A model generated the notes under the pieces. It saw only the letters and a program-made list of their open reading frames with translations, was not told the origin of the DNA and did no database searches. Below are positions 56,934-64,000 of a stretch of 64,000 nucleotides of DNA, piece by piece (position 1 is the first letter of the stretch; every line of letters begins with the position of its first letter). The translations under genes and the position numbers were made by a program. The DNA is taken from assembly GCA_030066795.1 (NCBI GenBank), contig JASJAW010000013.1, forward strand, positions 1 through 64,000. Reading direction: 5' to 3'. This DNA is from Dinoroseobacter sp. (GTDB lineage: Bacteria; Pseudomonadota; Alphaproteobacteria; Rhodobacterales; Rhodobacteraceae).

Positions 56934-56948
56934 GTTCTACCCTTGTTC
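56934..56948 (-). promoter_or_regulatory. LexA (SOS) box upstream of lexA
   Basis: GTTC-TACCCTT-GTTC on the plus strand (GAAC-N7-GAAC on the minus) lies 127 bases before the lexA ATG. It is a perfect match to the alphaproteobacterial SOS operator, indicating autoregulation. Confidence 0.88.
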
Positions 56949-56980
56949 GCGCTTTGTGTCAACTTTCGGCCCGTGTCGGG

Positions 56981-58174
56981 TCAGAGAGGGATGTACTCGA
57001 CCTCGGCGCCGTAGGGCAGAGGGTCCGCATGGGGCGCGCGCACCAAAAGGCAGTTCGACCACGACAGAACCGACAGCAGCGAGCTGTCCTGACGACTTTC
57101 CGGATGCACCCAGACCGCCCCGTCACGGATTTCCAGTTTGGCGCGCATGTAGTGTTCGCGGTCGCCGTTCTTCCCGGCATCGGTCGCGAGCCGACCGCGC
57201 TGGCGCGGGGCGGGCTCTGGTGGCAGGCCCTGCATCGCCCGCAAGGCCGGGACGACAAAGATCTGGCCGCAGACCATGGACGAAACCGGGTTGCCCGGCA
57301 GCCCGACCAGCAGTGAGTTACCAAGTTTCCCGCACATCAGCGGTTTTCCCGGGCGCATTGCGACTTTGTAGAATTCGCGCTCCAGTCCCATGGAACCTGC
57401 GACCTCCCCGACGAGGTCATAATCGCCAACTGACGCACCACCAATCGTGATGATGACATCCGCGCCGCGGGCAAGCTCCAGCACTTGTCCAAGACTTTCT
57501 ACGTTGTCGAGTGCGATTGGTAGCATGCGGACAATTGCGCCCGCCGCTTCGAACATCGCTTTCAGGCCGTAACTATTTGAAGAGACGATCTGATCCTTGT
57601 TTGGTTCTGACCCCGGCTGAACCAATTCATCCCCGGTGGCGATGATTGCCACTTCCGGTCGGCGGTAAACGTGTACGCTGGGAAGGTTCATTGACGCGCA
57701 AAGTGCGATATCCCCAGGGCGCAGGCGCTTTGGGGCAATGATCCGGTGGCCCACGGCAAAGTCGCTTCCTTCCGGGCGGATATTGTCCGCGTCACCAAGC
57801 GTTTCCAGCAGAGTAATCTTGTCGTTGTCGCGTGAGACATCTTCTTGAATAATCACGCGCTCGGCGCCATCCGGCATCGGCGCGCCCGTGAATATGCGGA
57901 CCGCTTGCCCTGCTTCCAGTGTCCCGGACCAACTGAAACCAGCGCGGGCTTCGCCGATCACGGTCAGCTCCGTGCCGATGCGTGCATCGTCTGCCTTTAC
58001 AGCATAGCCGTCCATGGCCGAGGCGTCGAAAGGGGGCTGGTTGCGTTTTGCAACCGGGTCCTTTGCCAGCACGCGCATGGCGCACTCGGCCAGCGCAACT
58101 TCTTCGACCTCCAGGGGAGTGACCAGTTTGAACAGCGCGTCCAGCGCTTCTGAAACGGGGGTCAGCGTGCTCAT
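56981..58174 (-). CDS. moeA: Molybdopterin molybdenumtransferase MoeA
   Basis: MoeA inserts molybdate into adenylated molybdopterin. The 397-residue protein shows the family blocks [17 protein letters not shown] near residue 48, [20 protein letters not shown] near residue 93 and [14 protein letters not shown] near residue 242. The substrate-binding [11 protein letters not shown] and [12 protein letters not shown] follow. Its ATG overlaps the moaC stop as ATGA. It is the last gene of the trpG-trpD-trpC-moaC-moeA operon, and could supply cofactor to the molybdenum hydroxylase encoded at 11469. Confidence 0.96.
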   Translation of the reverse strand: MSTLTPVSEALDALFKLVTPLEVEEVALAECAMRVLAKDPVAKRNQPPFDASAMDGYAVKADDARIGTELTVIGEARAGFSWSGTLEAGQAVRIFTGAPMPDGAERVIIQEDVSRDNDKITLLETLGDADNIRPEGSDFAVGHRIIAPKRLRPGDIALCASMNLPSVHVYRRPEVAIIATGDELVQPGSEPNKDQIVSSNSYGLKAMFEAAGAIVRMLPIALDNVESLGQVLELARGADVIITIGGASVGDYDLVGEVAGSMGLEREFYKVAMRPGKPLMCGKLGNSLLVGLPGNPVSSMVCGQIFVVPALRAMQGLPPEPAPRQRGRLATDAGKNGDREHYMRAKLEIRDGAVWVHPESRQDSSLLSVLSWSNCLLVRAPHADPLPYGAEVEYIPL

Positions 58175-58647
58175 TCTGCCTCGTATTTTCCTGATTTTCC
58201 GCCGTCTTTGAAGACGAGCCGAGTGTCGGTCAAGCGCATGCCTTTGTCTACGGCCTTAACCATGTCATAGAGCGTCAGTTGCGCGATGGTGACGGCTGTC
58301 AGAGCTTCCATCTCAACACCCGTTTGTCCGGAGGTTTTGACGGTTGCTTCGATGTGCACGCCCGGCAGGCTTTCGTCCGGGGACAACTCCAGCGCCACCT
58401 TGGTGATGGGCAGGGGGTGACAGAGCGGAATGAGGTCTGCGGTTTTCTTGCATCCCATAATACCAGCCAGCCGCGCCACGGCCAGCACATCGCCTTTCTT
58501 TGCGCGCCCCTCTGTGATCATAGACAGCGTTTCCGGCAGCATTATGACCGCGCCCTTTGCGGTTGCGATGCGGTCGGTGACCTCTTTGTCCGAGACATCG
58601 ACCATATGGGCTGCGCCCTTGGCATCGAAATGGGTCAGGTCACTCAT
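58171..58647 (-). CDS. moaC: Cyclic pyranopterin monophosphate synthase MoaC
   Basis: MoaC converts the MoaA product to cyclic pyranopterin monophosphate. The 158-residue sequence has [21 protein letters not shown] at the start and [20 protein letters not shown] near residue 65. [35 protein letters not shown] contains the catalytic residues. It overlaps trpC and moeA by four bases on either side (ATGA junctions). Confidence 0.97.
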   Translation of the reverse strand: MSDLTHFDAKGAAHMVDVSDKEVTDRIATAKGAVIMLPETLSMITEGRAKKGDVLAVARLAGIMGCKKTADLIPLCHPLPITKVALELSPDESLPGVHIEATVKTSGQTGVEMEALTAVTIAQLTLYDMVKAVDKGMRLTDTRLVFKDGGKSGKYEAE

Positions 58648-59459
58648 GCTGCGCCCTCCATCGGCACGGGATCTTTCAAAATATTGCGGGTGGCGGTGGC
58701 CACATCGTCCTGCCGCATCAGGCTCTCGCCGATCAGGAAGGTCCGCGCCCCGTAACCTGCCAGATCAGCCAGTTCCGCGGGCCCGGCAAGCCCGCTTTCT
58801 GCCACAACCAGACGGTCGCCCGGAATGGTCGGCGCCAGCGAGCGGGTCGTATCCAGAGTTGTCTCGAAAGTCTTTAGATTACGGTTGTTTATGCCGATCA
58901 GTTCGGACTTCAACTTAAGCGCACGGTCCAGTTCCTCCGCGTCATGCACCTCGATCAGGGCATCCATGCCCCAGCCAAACGCCGCATCCTCCAATTCGGC
59001 CGCCTGCGCATCCGAGACACTGGCCATGATGATCAGGATGCAGTCCGCGCCCCAGGCGCGCGCCTCGGCCACCTGATACGGATCGTACATGAAGTCCTTG
59101 CGCAGCGCGGGAAGGCTGCAGGCGCCTCGTGCGGCGACCAGATATTCTGGCGCGCCCTGAAAAGACGGGGTGTCCGTCAGCACCGACAAACAGGTTGCGC
59201 CGCCGGCTTCATAGGCCGCCGCAATCGATGGCGGATCGAAGTCGGCCCGGATCAACCCCTTGGAAGGCGACGCTTTCTTGACCTCTGCGATCAGACCGTA
59301 GCCGGTAGACGAGGCCGTGCGCAGCGCGGCTGCAAACCCACGCAGGGCAGGGGCGGCTCTGGCTTCGGCCTCCACCTCGGCCAGCGGCTTGGCGGCCTTC
59401 GCGGCGGCCACTTCCTCCAGCTTGTAGCTCTTGATTTTGTCGAGGATGGTCTGGCTCAT
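58644..59459 (-). CDS. trpC: Indole-3-glycerol phosphate synthase
   Basis: TrpC cyclises CdRP to indole-3-glycerol phosphate. The 271-residue TIM barrel has the signature [21 protein letters not shown] near residue 57, with Glu and Lys catalytic residues. [33 protein letters not shown] and VVAESGL complete the family blocks. The start is at 59459, where ATGA overlaps the trpD stop; the longer open frame is antisense noise within trpD. Confidence 0.97.
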   Translation of the reverse strand: MSQTILDKIKSYKLEEVAAAKAAKPLAEVEAEARAAPALRGFAAALRTASSTGYGLIAEVKKASPSKGLIRADFDPPSIAAAYEAGGATCLSVLTDTPSFQGAPEYLVAARGACSLPALRKDFMYDPYQVAEARAWGADCILIIMASVSDAQAAELEDAAFGWGMDALIEVHDAEELDRALKLKSELIGINNRNLKTFETTLDTTRSLAPTIPGDRLVVAESGLAGPAELADLAGYGARTFLIGESLMRQDDVATATRNILKDPVPMEGAA

Positions 59460-60478
59460 GCCGCGGCCTCCGTGGTTAGCGCCGCAAGCGCTTCGACCTT
59501 CGATTTGGCGGCTCCGCTGTCGATACTGGCGCGCGCCATCTCGGCCCCTTCGCGCAGATCGGCGGTTTTTCCCGCGACAACCAAAGCGGCGGCAGCGTTC
59601 AATAGAACTGCGTCTCGATAGGCCGAGGCCACGCCGTCCAGAAGCGCGCGGAAGGCGGCCCCGTTTTCTTCGGGCGTGCCGCCCAGAATGGCCTCGAAGG
59701 GATGCACAGGCAGCCCGGCGTCCTCCGGATGCAACTCGCGCATCTCCACTTTGCCCTCCTCCAGAGCCGCGATCCAGGACACGCCCGTGATCGTCAGCTC
59801 GTCTGTGCCGTCCGAGCCGTGCACCAGCCACGCCATGTCAGACCCAAGCGCCTTCAGCGTTTCGGCCATCGGCGCGATCAGATCGCGCGAGAACGCGCCG
59901 GTGAGTTGACGTTTCACTCCGGCCGGATTGGTCAGCGGCCCAAGAATATTGAAGATCGTCCGTGTGCCCAGTTCGGCCCGCGTCGGCATGACGTGTTTGA
60001 TCGCCGGATGGTGCATCGGCGCCATCATGAAGCCAATCCCGACCTCGGCAAGCGCGTGTTCCACCACCTCCGCGCCGACCATGACATTGATGCCCATCTG
60101 CCCCAGTGCATCTGCTGCGCCCGACTTGGAGCTCAGGTTGCGATTGCCGTGTTTGGCCACAGGCACACCGGCGCCGGCCACGACAAACGCCGTCGCTGTC
60201 GAGATGTTCAATGTTCCCTTGCCATCGCCGCCGGTGCCGACAATGTCCATTGCCCCCTCAGGCGCACGCACGGCATTGCACTTTGCGCGCATCACCGCGG
60301 CGGCGGCGGCGTATTCCTCCACGGTTTCGCCGCGCGTGCGCAGCGCCATCAGAAACCCGCCCATCTGGCTCGGGGTCGCTTCACCTTCGAATAACGCTTC
60401 AAAGGCGGTTTCGGCCTCGGCGCGGGTCAATGGTCGATCGGCGGCGGTTCCGATTAGCGGTTTGAGGTCATCGCTCAT
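59456..60478 (-). CDS. trpD: Anthranilate phosphoribosyltransferase
   Basis: TrpD attaches PRPP ribose phosphate to anthranilate. The 340-residue protein has the PRPP loop [17 protein letters not shown] near residue 80. [21 protein letters not shown] and [17 protein letters not shown] are the other family blocks. It overlaps trpG and trpC by four bases each, as expected for coupled translation. Confidence 0.97.
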   Translation of the reverse strand: MSDDLKPLIGTAADRPLTRAEAETAFEALFEGEATPSQMGGFLMALRTRGETVEEYAAAAAVMRAKCNAVRAPEGAMDIVGTGGDGKGTLNISTATAFVVAGAGVPVAKHGNRNLSSKSGAADALGQMGINVMVGAEVVEHALAEVGIGFMMAPMHHPAIKHVMPTRAELGTRTIFNILGPLTNPAGVKRQLTGAFSRDLIAPMAETLKALGSDMAWLVHGSDGTDELTITGVSWIAALEEGKVEMRELHPEDAGLPVHPFEAILGGTPEENGAAFRALLDGVASAYRDAVLLNAAAALVVAGKTADLREGAEMARASIDSGAAKSKVEALAALTTEAAA

Positions 60479-61056
60479 GCCAGTTCCTTCACCGTCTCAA
60501 GGAAATTCCGGAGCATCTTGTGCCCATGCTCGGACCGAATGCTCTCGGGGTGAAACTGCACGCCATGGATTGGCAAGTCCCGATGCTGGAGGCCCATTAT
60601 CGTGCCATCCTCCAGTTCTGCCGTTACCTCCAGCGCAGTGGGAAGGGACGCGCGATCCACTACAAGCGAGTGATACCGCGTTGCGTCGAACGGCGAGGGC
60701 AGCCCGGAAAACACGCCTGTTCCGGTGTGATGCATGACGCCCATCTTGCCATGTACGATCTCGGCGTGTTGGACCACTTTCCCCCCAAAGGCCTCTCCGA
60801 TGGTTTGATGCCCAAGACACACGCCCATCAGCGGCGTTTGGGTCTCGGCGGCTGCTTCGGTCAGGGCCATGCAAATCCCGGCCTGGGCCGGATAGCCCGG
60901 GCCCGGGCTCAGAACGATTGCTCTGGGGCGCAACGCCATGGCCTGCTGCACATCCAAGGCATCGTTGCGATAAACCTGCACATCGGCACCAAGCTCGCCA
61001 AAATAGTGGACGAGGTTGTAGGTGAAGCTGTCGTAGTTATCGATCAAGAGCAGCAT
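60475..61056 (-). CDS. trpG: Anthranilate synthase component II (glutamine amidotransferase)
   Basis: TrpG supplies ammonia to TrpE. The 193-residue class I amidotransferase starts [19 protein letters not shown]. It has [10 protein letters not shown], the nucleophile Cys in [16 protein letters not shown] near residue 79, and [14 protein letters not shown] with His and Glu. PabA and TrpG are hard to separate by sequence, but the trpD and trpC genes that follow argue for tryptophan synthesis. Confidence 0.95.
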   Translation of the reverse strand: MLLLIDNYDSFTYNLVHYFGELGADVQVYRNDALDVQQAMALRPRAIVLSPGPGYPAQAGICMALTEAAAETQTPLMGVCLGHQTIGEAFGGKVVQHAEIVHGKMGVMHHTGTGVFSGLPSPFDATRYHSLVVDRASLPTALEVTAELEDGTIMGLQHRDLPIHGVQFHPESIRSEHGHKMLRNFLETVKELA

Positions 61057-61300
61057 TTCAGTCCCTTAGGTCTCTCCCGGCCGGTGTGCCGCATCTCGGC
61101 CCGTTGGTACAGCGGGGTATAGATGCCCCCGGCCAGACGCAAGCGTCAAGCCCCTCGCCGGAGCCTGCGGCTTTCGCGTGTCACATGATGCCGGAGGTGA
61201 GTAATTTCCCAGAGCAGGGCTTGCAATAACGCGAAAACACGTGGGAAACTTAAGATTATCGCCCGATACTGGGCGCAAGAGGCAAACAGAGACTTAGGCA

Positions 61301-63313
61301 ATGGGCAGAGGACTGCTTTCCGGGCTCTTCTGGGGCGGCGTGGCCAGTATGGTCGTGCTGATTATTGTCTCGCTTTATTATCCGATGCGATCGTTGGTCA
61401 ACCAGTCGGCAGAACCCGAAACTGAGCGAACGGTGCCCATCCCCGATGTGGCCTCTGAGGGCCGCCCAATACTGTCCGATCCGCCCGCGCCCGCGCCGGG
61501 CGCAGAGCTTGCGGACACGCCGCCCGCTGTTCCCGCGCCGTCCGCCGAGCCCGACAGTGCACCAGACTTGGCGGTGCGCCCGGAAGATACAACCGAGGAG
61601 GCACTGGTCGACGGGACAGGGCCCGCGCGCCCCGAATTGTCGGATGCAAGGCAGGCTGCGCCATCGGGTCCGGCCCCGGCGGCCCCCACTGTGACACCAG
61701 AGACAGCCCCCGCGCCCGAGAGCCTTGCCAACGCTCCGGTCACGCCTGACGCCGATGTCCCAATGGCTCCCACGGCAGCGCCACCACCGCCCGAGCTGGC
61801 GGCGGCTCCTTCGGTAATCCTGCCCGCGCCATTGGCGGAAGACGTCCCGCAATCCGAGGGTGCCCCAAGCCCTGCCGCGCTACCCACCCCCGATGCGGCA
61901 GACGCCATCGCCGCGCCGTTGCGCCCCGCCGCCATTCCGGAGGCTCAGGTGCCGCTGGTGGCCCTGCCTGCGCCGCTTCCAAACCTGCCAGAGCGTCCGG
62001 GCGGCCCTGTTCCACCTCGCGGCGTCGGCAGCGCGCCGGCCCCCGATACCGCGCGCATTGCAATGCCCGCCCTTATCGGCGAAACGCCGATGCCCGACAC
62101 GCTGAGCGCTCAGGCGGGGGCGGAACCCAGCGGTGTACGCCTGCCACCCTTCGCAGGAGCGCCTGAGCAAACCCCGCCAGCGCAGCCCGATTTGCAGCTC
62201 TCCGCGCTGACCCGACCAATCACCGAGGGGCCACCTGTGCCGCAGCCGTCACCGGCGCCGGTGCAATCGGAGCAGCCGGTGCAGGATGAGCCTGCAGATC
62301 CGGCTCCCCAGGCTGTTCCGGAGACGCCCCCGGAACCTTCGGTTGAAGCTTCGCCTGACGCGGCACCCGAGCGGCCGGAGCCTGGCTTTGCGGTCACTCA
62401 ACCAAACGAGGTGGCGCCGGAAGACCCAATTGCCCGCCTGCAGCCGGCGCAGCCTGAACAGGCCGCGCCCCAGCGTACCCTTCCGCGCCGGATCGTGGTG
62501 GGGGGTGACGGCCCGCGAGACGGGGTCGCGCGACTTTCTGCACGGTTCGGCGGCAGCAATCGACTGCCACAGATCGGTTCGACCCCAGCCGCTACGCCGC
62601 CCTCAGATGCTCCGGTTGGCGAGGCCACGCCAGAGGGAGCTGGCGGCGCACCTCTTGGGGCTCTGGAGCGCAATGCCCAGCCGTGGGAAGGTGCAGCACC
62701 GCTCACATCTATTGTGCTTCAAGCCACCGGTCCGGACCGCGCGGTCTTTGACAGCCTGGCCGGTATCGCGGCGCCGTTGACTGTGGCGCTGGATCCCTCC
62801 TGGCCTGACGTAGCGGATCGCGCCACTGCGATGCGCGAGGCCGGACACGAAGTGCTGATCACTCTTACAGGGCTGCCGCCGCGCCCGGAGCCGCGGGATA
62901 TAGATGTTGCCCTGAACGCCCATGTCGCACGTTTGCCCCAAGCCGTTGGGGTCTACCTGCCCTCAGACAGTCCCATCGGCACAGACCGGGAGCTACTGAG
63001 CCATCTCGCCGCGCGTCTCACGCAGACCGGTCACGGTCTGGTCGCCGAAGCCCGGGGGCTAAACGCAATGGCGCAAATTGCGCGCGCCGAGGGAACGGCG
63101 CTGGCTGCTGTGGATGATGTGCTCGCCCCGCAACTTCTGGGGCCGCTGGCAGCGCGCGCGCTCGACCGTGCGGTGTTCGAGGCTGCGCGCGAGGGCAGAT
63201 TTGTGCTGCTGGGCCAGACGCAACCCGACACTTTGACTGCTCTGCAAAATTGGACCCGGGAGGCAGATGAAAGCCTCGCGCCAATTTCTGCGATCCTGCT
63301 CGACGACAGCTAA
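61301..63313 (+). CDS. Divergent polysaccharide deacetylase family protein (YibQ-like) with a long Pro/Ala linker
   Basis: A 670-residue protein. An N-terminal membrane anchor (GLFWGGVASMVVLIIVSLYY, residues 8-27) is followed by an extended Pro/Ala/Glu-rich stretch to about residue 450. A YibQ-like divergent polysaccharide deacetylase domain then covers residues 460-670 (PLTVALDPSWPDVADRATAMREAGHEVLITLTG, VGVYLPSDSP, GLVAEARGLNAMA). The catalytic Asp-His-His set of true deacetylases is not evident, so enzymatic activity is doubtful. It lies between trpG and trpE on the opposite strand. A role in the cell envelope is inference. Confidence 0.78.
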   Translation: MGRGLLSGLFWGGVASMVVLIIVSLYYPMRSLVNQSAEPETERTVPIPDVASEGRPILSDPPAPAPGAELADTPPAVPAPSAEPDSAPDLAVRPEDTTEEALVDGTGPARPELSDARQAAPSGPAPAAPTVTPETAPAPESLANAPVTPDADVPMAPTAAPPPPELAAAPSVILPAPLAEDVPQSEGAPSPAALPTPDAADAIAAPLRPAAIPEAQVPLVALPAPLPNLPERPGGPVPPRGVGSAPAPDTARIAMPALIGETPMPDTLSAQAGAEPSGVRLPPFAGAPEQTPPAQPDLQLSALTRPITEGPPVPQPSPAPVQSEQPVQDEPADPAPQAVPETPPEPSVEASPDAAPERPEPGFAVTQPNEVAPEDPIARLQPAQPEQAAPQRTLPRRIVVGGDGPRDGVARLSARFGGSNRLPQIGSTPAATPPSDAPVGEATPEGAGGAPLGALERNAQPWEGAAPLTSIVLQATGPDRAVFDSLAGIAAPLTVALDPSWPDVADRATAMREAGHEVLITLTGLPPRPEPRDIDVALNAHVARLPQAVGVYLPSDSPIGTDRELLSHLAARLTQTGHGLVAEARGLNAMAQIARAEGTALAAVDDVLAPQLLGPLAARALDRAVFEAAREGRFVLLGQTQPDTLTALQNWTREADESLAPISAILLDDS

Positions 63314-63369
63314 GCGCGCGTTCAAGTCGCAAGCCTGCGTACTGGTCCGACCAAAGCGCGCCTCGGGGC

Positions 63370-64000
63370 TTATCCGGTGTTCCCGGAGCCGCCAAATAGC
63401 CCGGCATCTCTGGCCGCCCGCCGGATCGCGTTGGATTTATGCACCGTCTCTTGGTACTCCGCCTCCGGGTCGCTGTCATAGACCACGCCGCCGCCCGCCT
63501 GAATGTAGAGCTTCTCATCCTTCAGCACCGCTGTGCGCAGGGCGATACACATATCCATGTCGCCATTGGCCGCGAAATAGCCGACACCACCGCCATAAAT
63601 GCCGCGCTTTTCCGGCTCCAGCTCATCGATGATCTCCATCGCACGAACCTTGGGCGCACCTGAAACTGTGCCCGCCGGCAATCCCGCCAGAAGTGCCGAC
63701 AGCGCGTCATGATCCTCGCTTAATTCGCCCACCACGTTTGAAACGATATGCATGACGTGGCTATAGCGCTCGATAATGAACTCTTCCGTCGGGCGCACGG
63801 TCCCGATCTTGGACACGCGACCCGTGTCATTGCGGCCGAGATCAAGCAGCATCAAATGTTCGGCCAGTTCTTTCTCATCGGCCAGCAGATCCTCTTCCAG
63901 TGCCTTGTCTTCCTCCGGCGTCTTGCCGCGGGGGCGGGTGCCCGCAATGGGCCGGATCGTAACTTCGCGTCCGAAAACCCGCACCAGAATCTCCGGGGAG
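63370..64000 (-). CDS. trpE: Anthranilate synthase component I, C-terminal part (partial)
   Basis: The last 209 codons of TrpE; the frame is open to the window edge and the start lies to the right. The chorismate-binding domain shows SPEILV at the edge, [20 protein letters not shown] and [56 protein letters not shown] and [22 protein letters not shown] follow, all active-site blocks. It converts chorismate to anthranilate with TrpG. It lies on the same strand as trpG but is separated from it by the opposite-strand YibQ-like gene. Confidence 0.95.
   Translation of the reverse strand, partial: SPEILVRVFGREVTIRPIAGTRPRGKTPEEDKALEEDLLADEKELAEHLMLLDLGRNDTGRVSKIGTVRPTEEFIIERYSHVMHIVSNVVGELSEDHDALSALLAGLPAGTVSGAPKVRAMEIIDELEPEKRGIYGGGVGYFAANGDMDMCIALRTAVLKDEKLYIQAGGGVVYDSDPEAEYQETVHKSNAIRRAARDAGLFGGSGNTG

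Overview
The window looks like chromosomal DNA of a marine alphaproteobacterium of the Rhodobacterales (Roseobacter group). The grounds are high-GC coding DNA packed on both strands, an F1-ATPase zeta inhibitor subunit, a LexA regulon with the alphaproteobacterial GTTC-N7-GTTC box, a methionine synthase that appears to be split into separate proteins, Bpt-type N-end-rule transferase, and several small families (DUF6280, DUF2852, DUF1638, PopZ/DUF2497) that I associate with this order. I see no insertion sequence, prophage or CRISPR array. Most of the window is core genome with a few accessory patches.

Layout. 1-8 kb: the end of a TolC-type gene, a PopZ-like protein, cobyric acid synthase, a small metal-dependent-hydrolase-like membrane protein, EF-P, YgfZ, a family-2 glycosyltransferase and a class V aminotransferase. 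8-15 kb: valS on the minus strand, preceded in the window by a coding-looking frame with no usual start codon, then a lone CoxL-type molybdenum hydroxylase subunit and a DUF2235 hydrolase. 15-19.5 kb: a minus-strand cluster led by a homocysteine methyltransferase and a corrinoid protein, followed by a tiny membrane protein, DUF1638, a thioesterase and an exported alpha/beta hydrolase. 19.5-26 kb: ATPase zeta, the purC-purS-(adh)-purQ cluster and the DctB/DctD two-component pair. 26-34 kb: Bpt, an outer-membrane barrel, small membrane proteins, YbaK, and a probable glucosylglycerate synthesis and phosphorolysis locus with a candidate structured RNA in the middle.

34-43 kb is the most accessory part: tRNA-Val, a Tat-exported alkylsulfatase, a P-loop kinase, pirin, a Hint-like protein without its catalytic Cys, a repeat-rich secreted protein, a transglutaminase-like peptidase with a nine-G tract at its catalytic motif, tRNA-Asp, an amidohydrolase and a decayed second copy of tRNA-Asp. 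43-54 kb: two MFS transporters, DUF924, lipoamide dehydrogenase, uvrA behind a perfect SOS box, citrate synthase and a glutamyl-tRNA synthetase. 54-64 kb: comEC tail to tail with lexA, then a tightly overlapped trpG-trpD-trpC-moaC-moeA operon, a divergent polysaccharide deacetylase (YibQ-like) and the 3' part of trpE.

The genes that visibly work together are: homocysteine methyltransferase plus corrinoid protein (methionine formation); GpgS-like plus GpgP-like plus a GH13_18 phosphorylase (making and recycling a glucosylated compatible solute); lexA and uvrA through shared operators; the purine genes; and tryptophan synthesis co-transcribed with molybdopterin genes. Functions are assigned from recognisable motifs and remembered family features only; no database search was possible.
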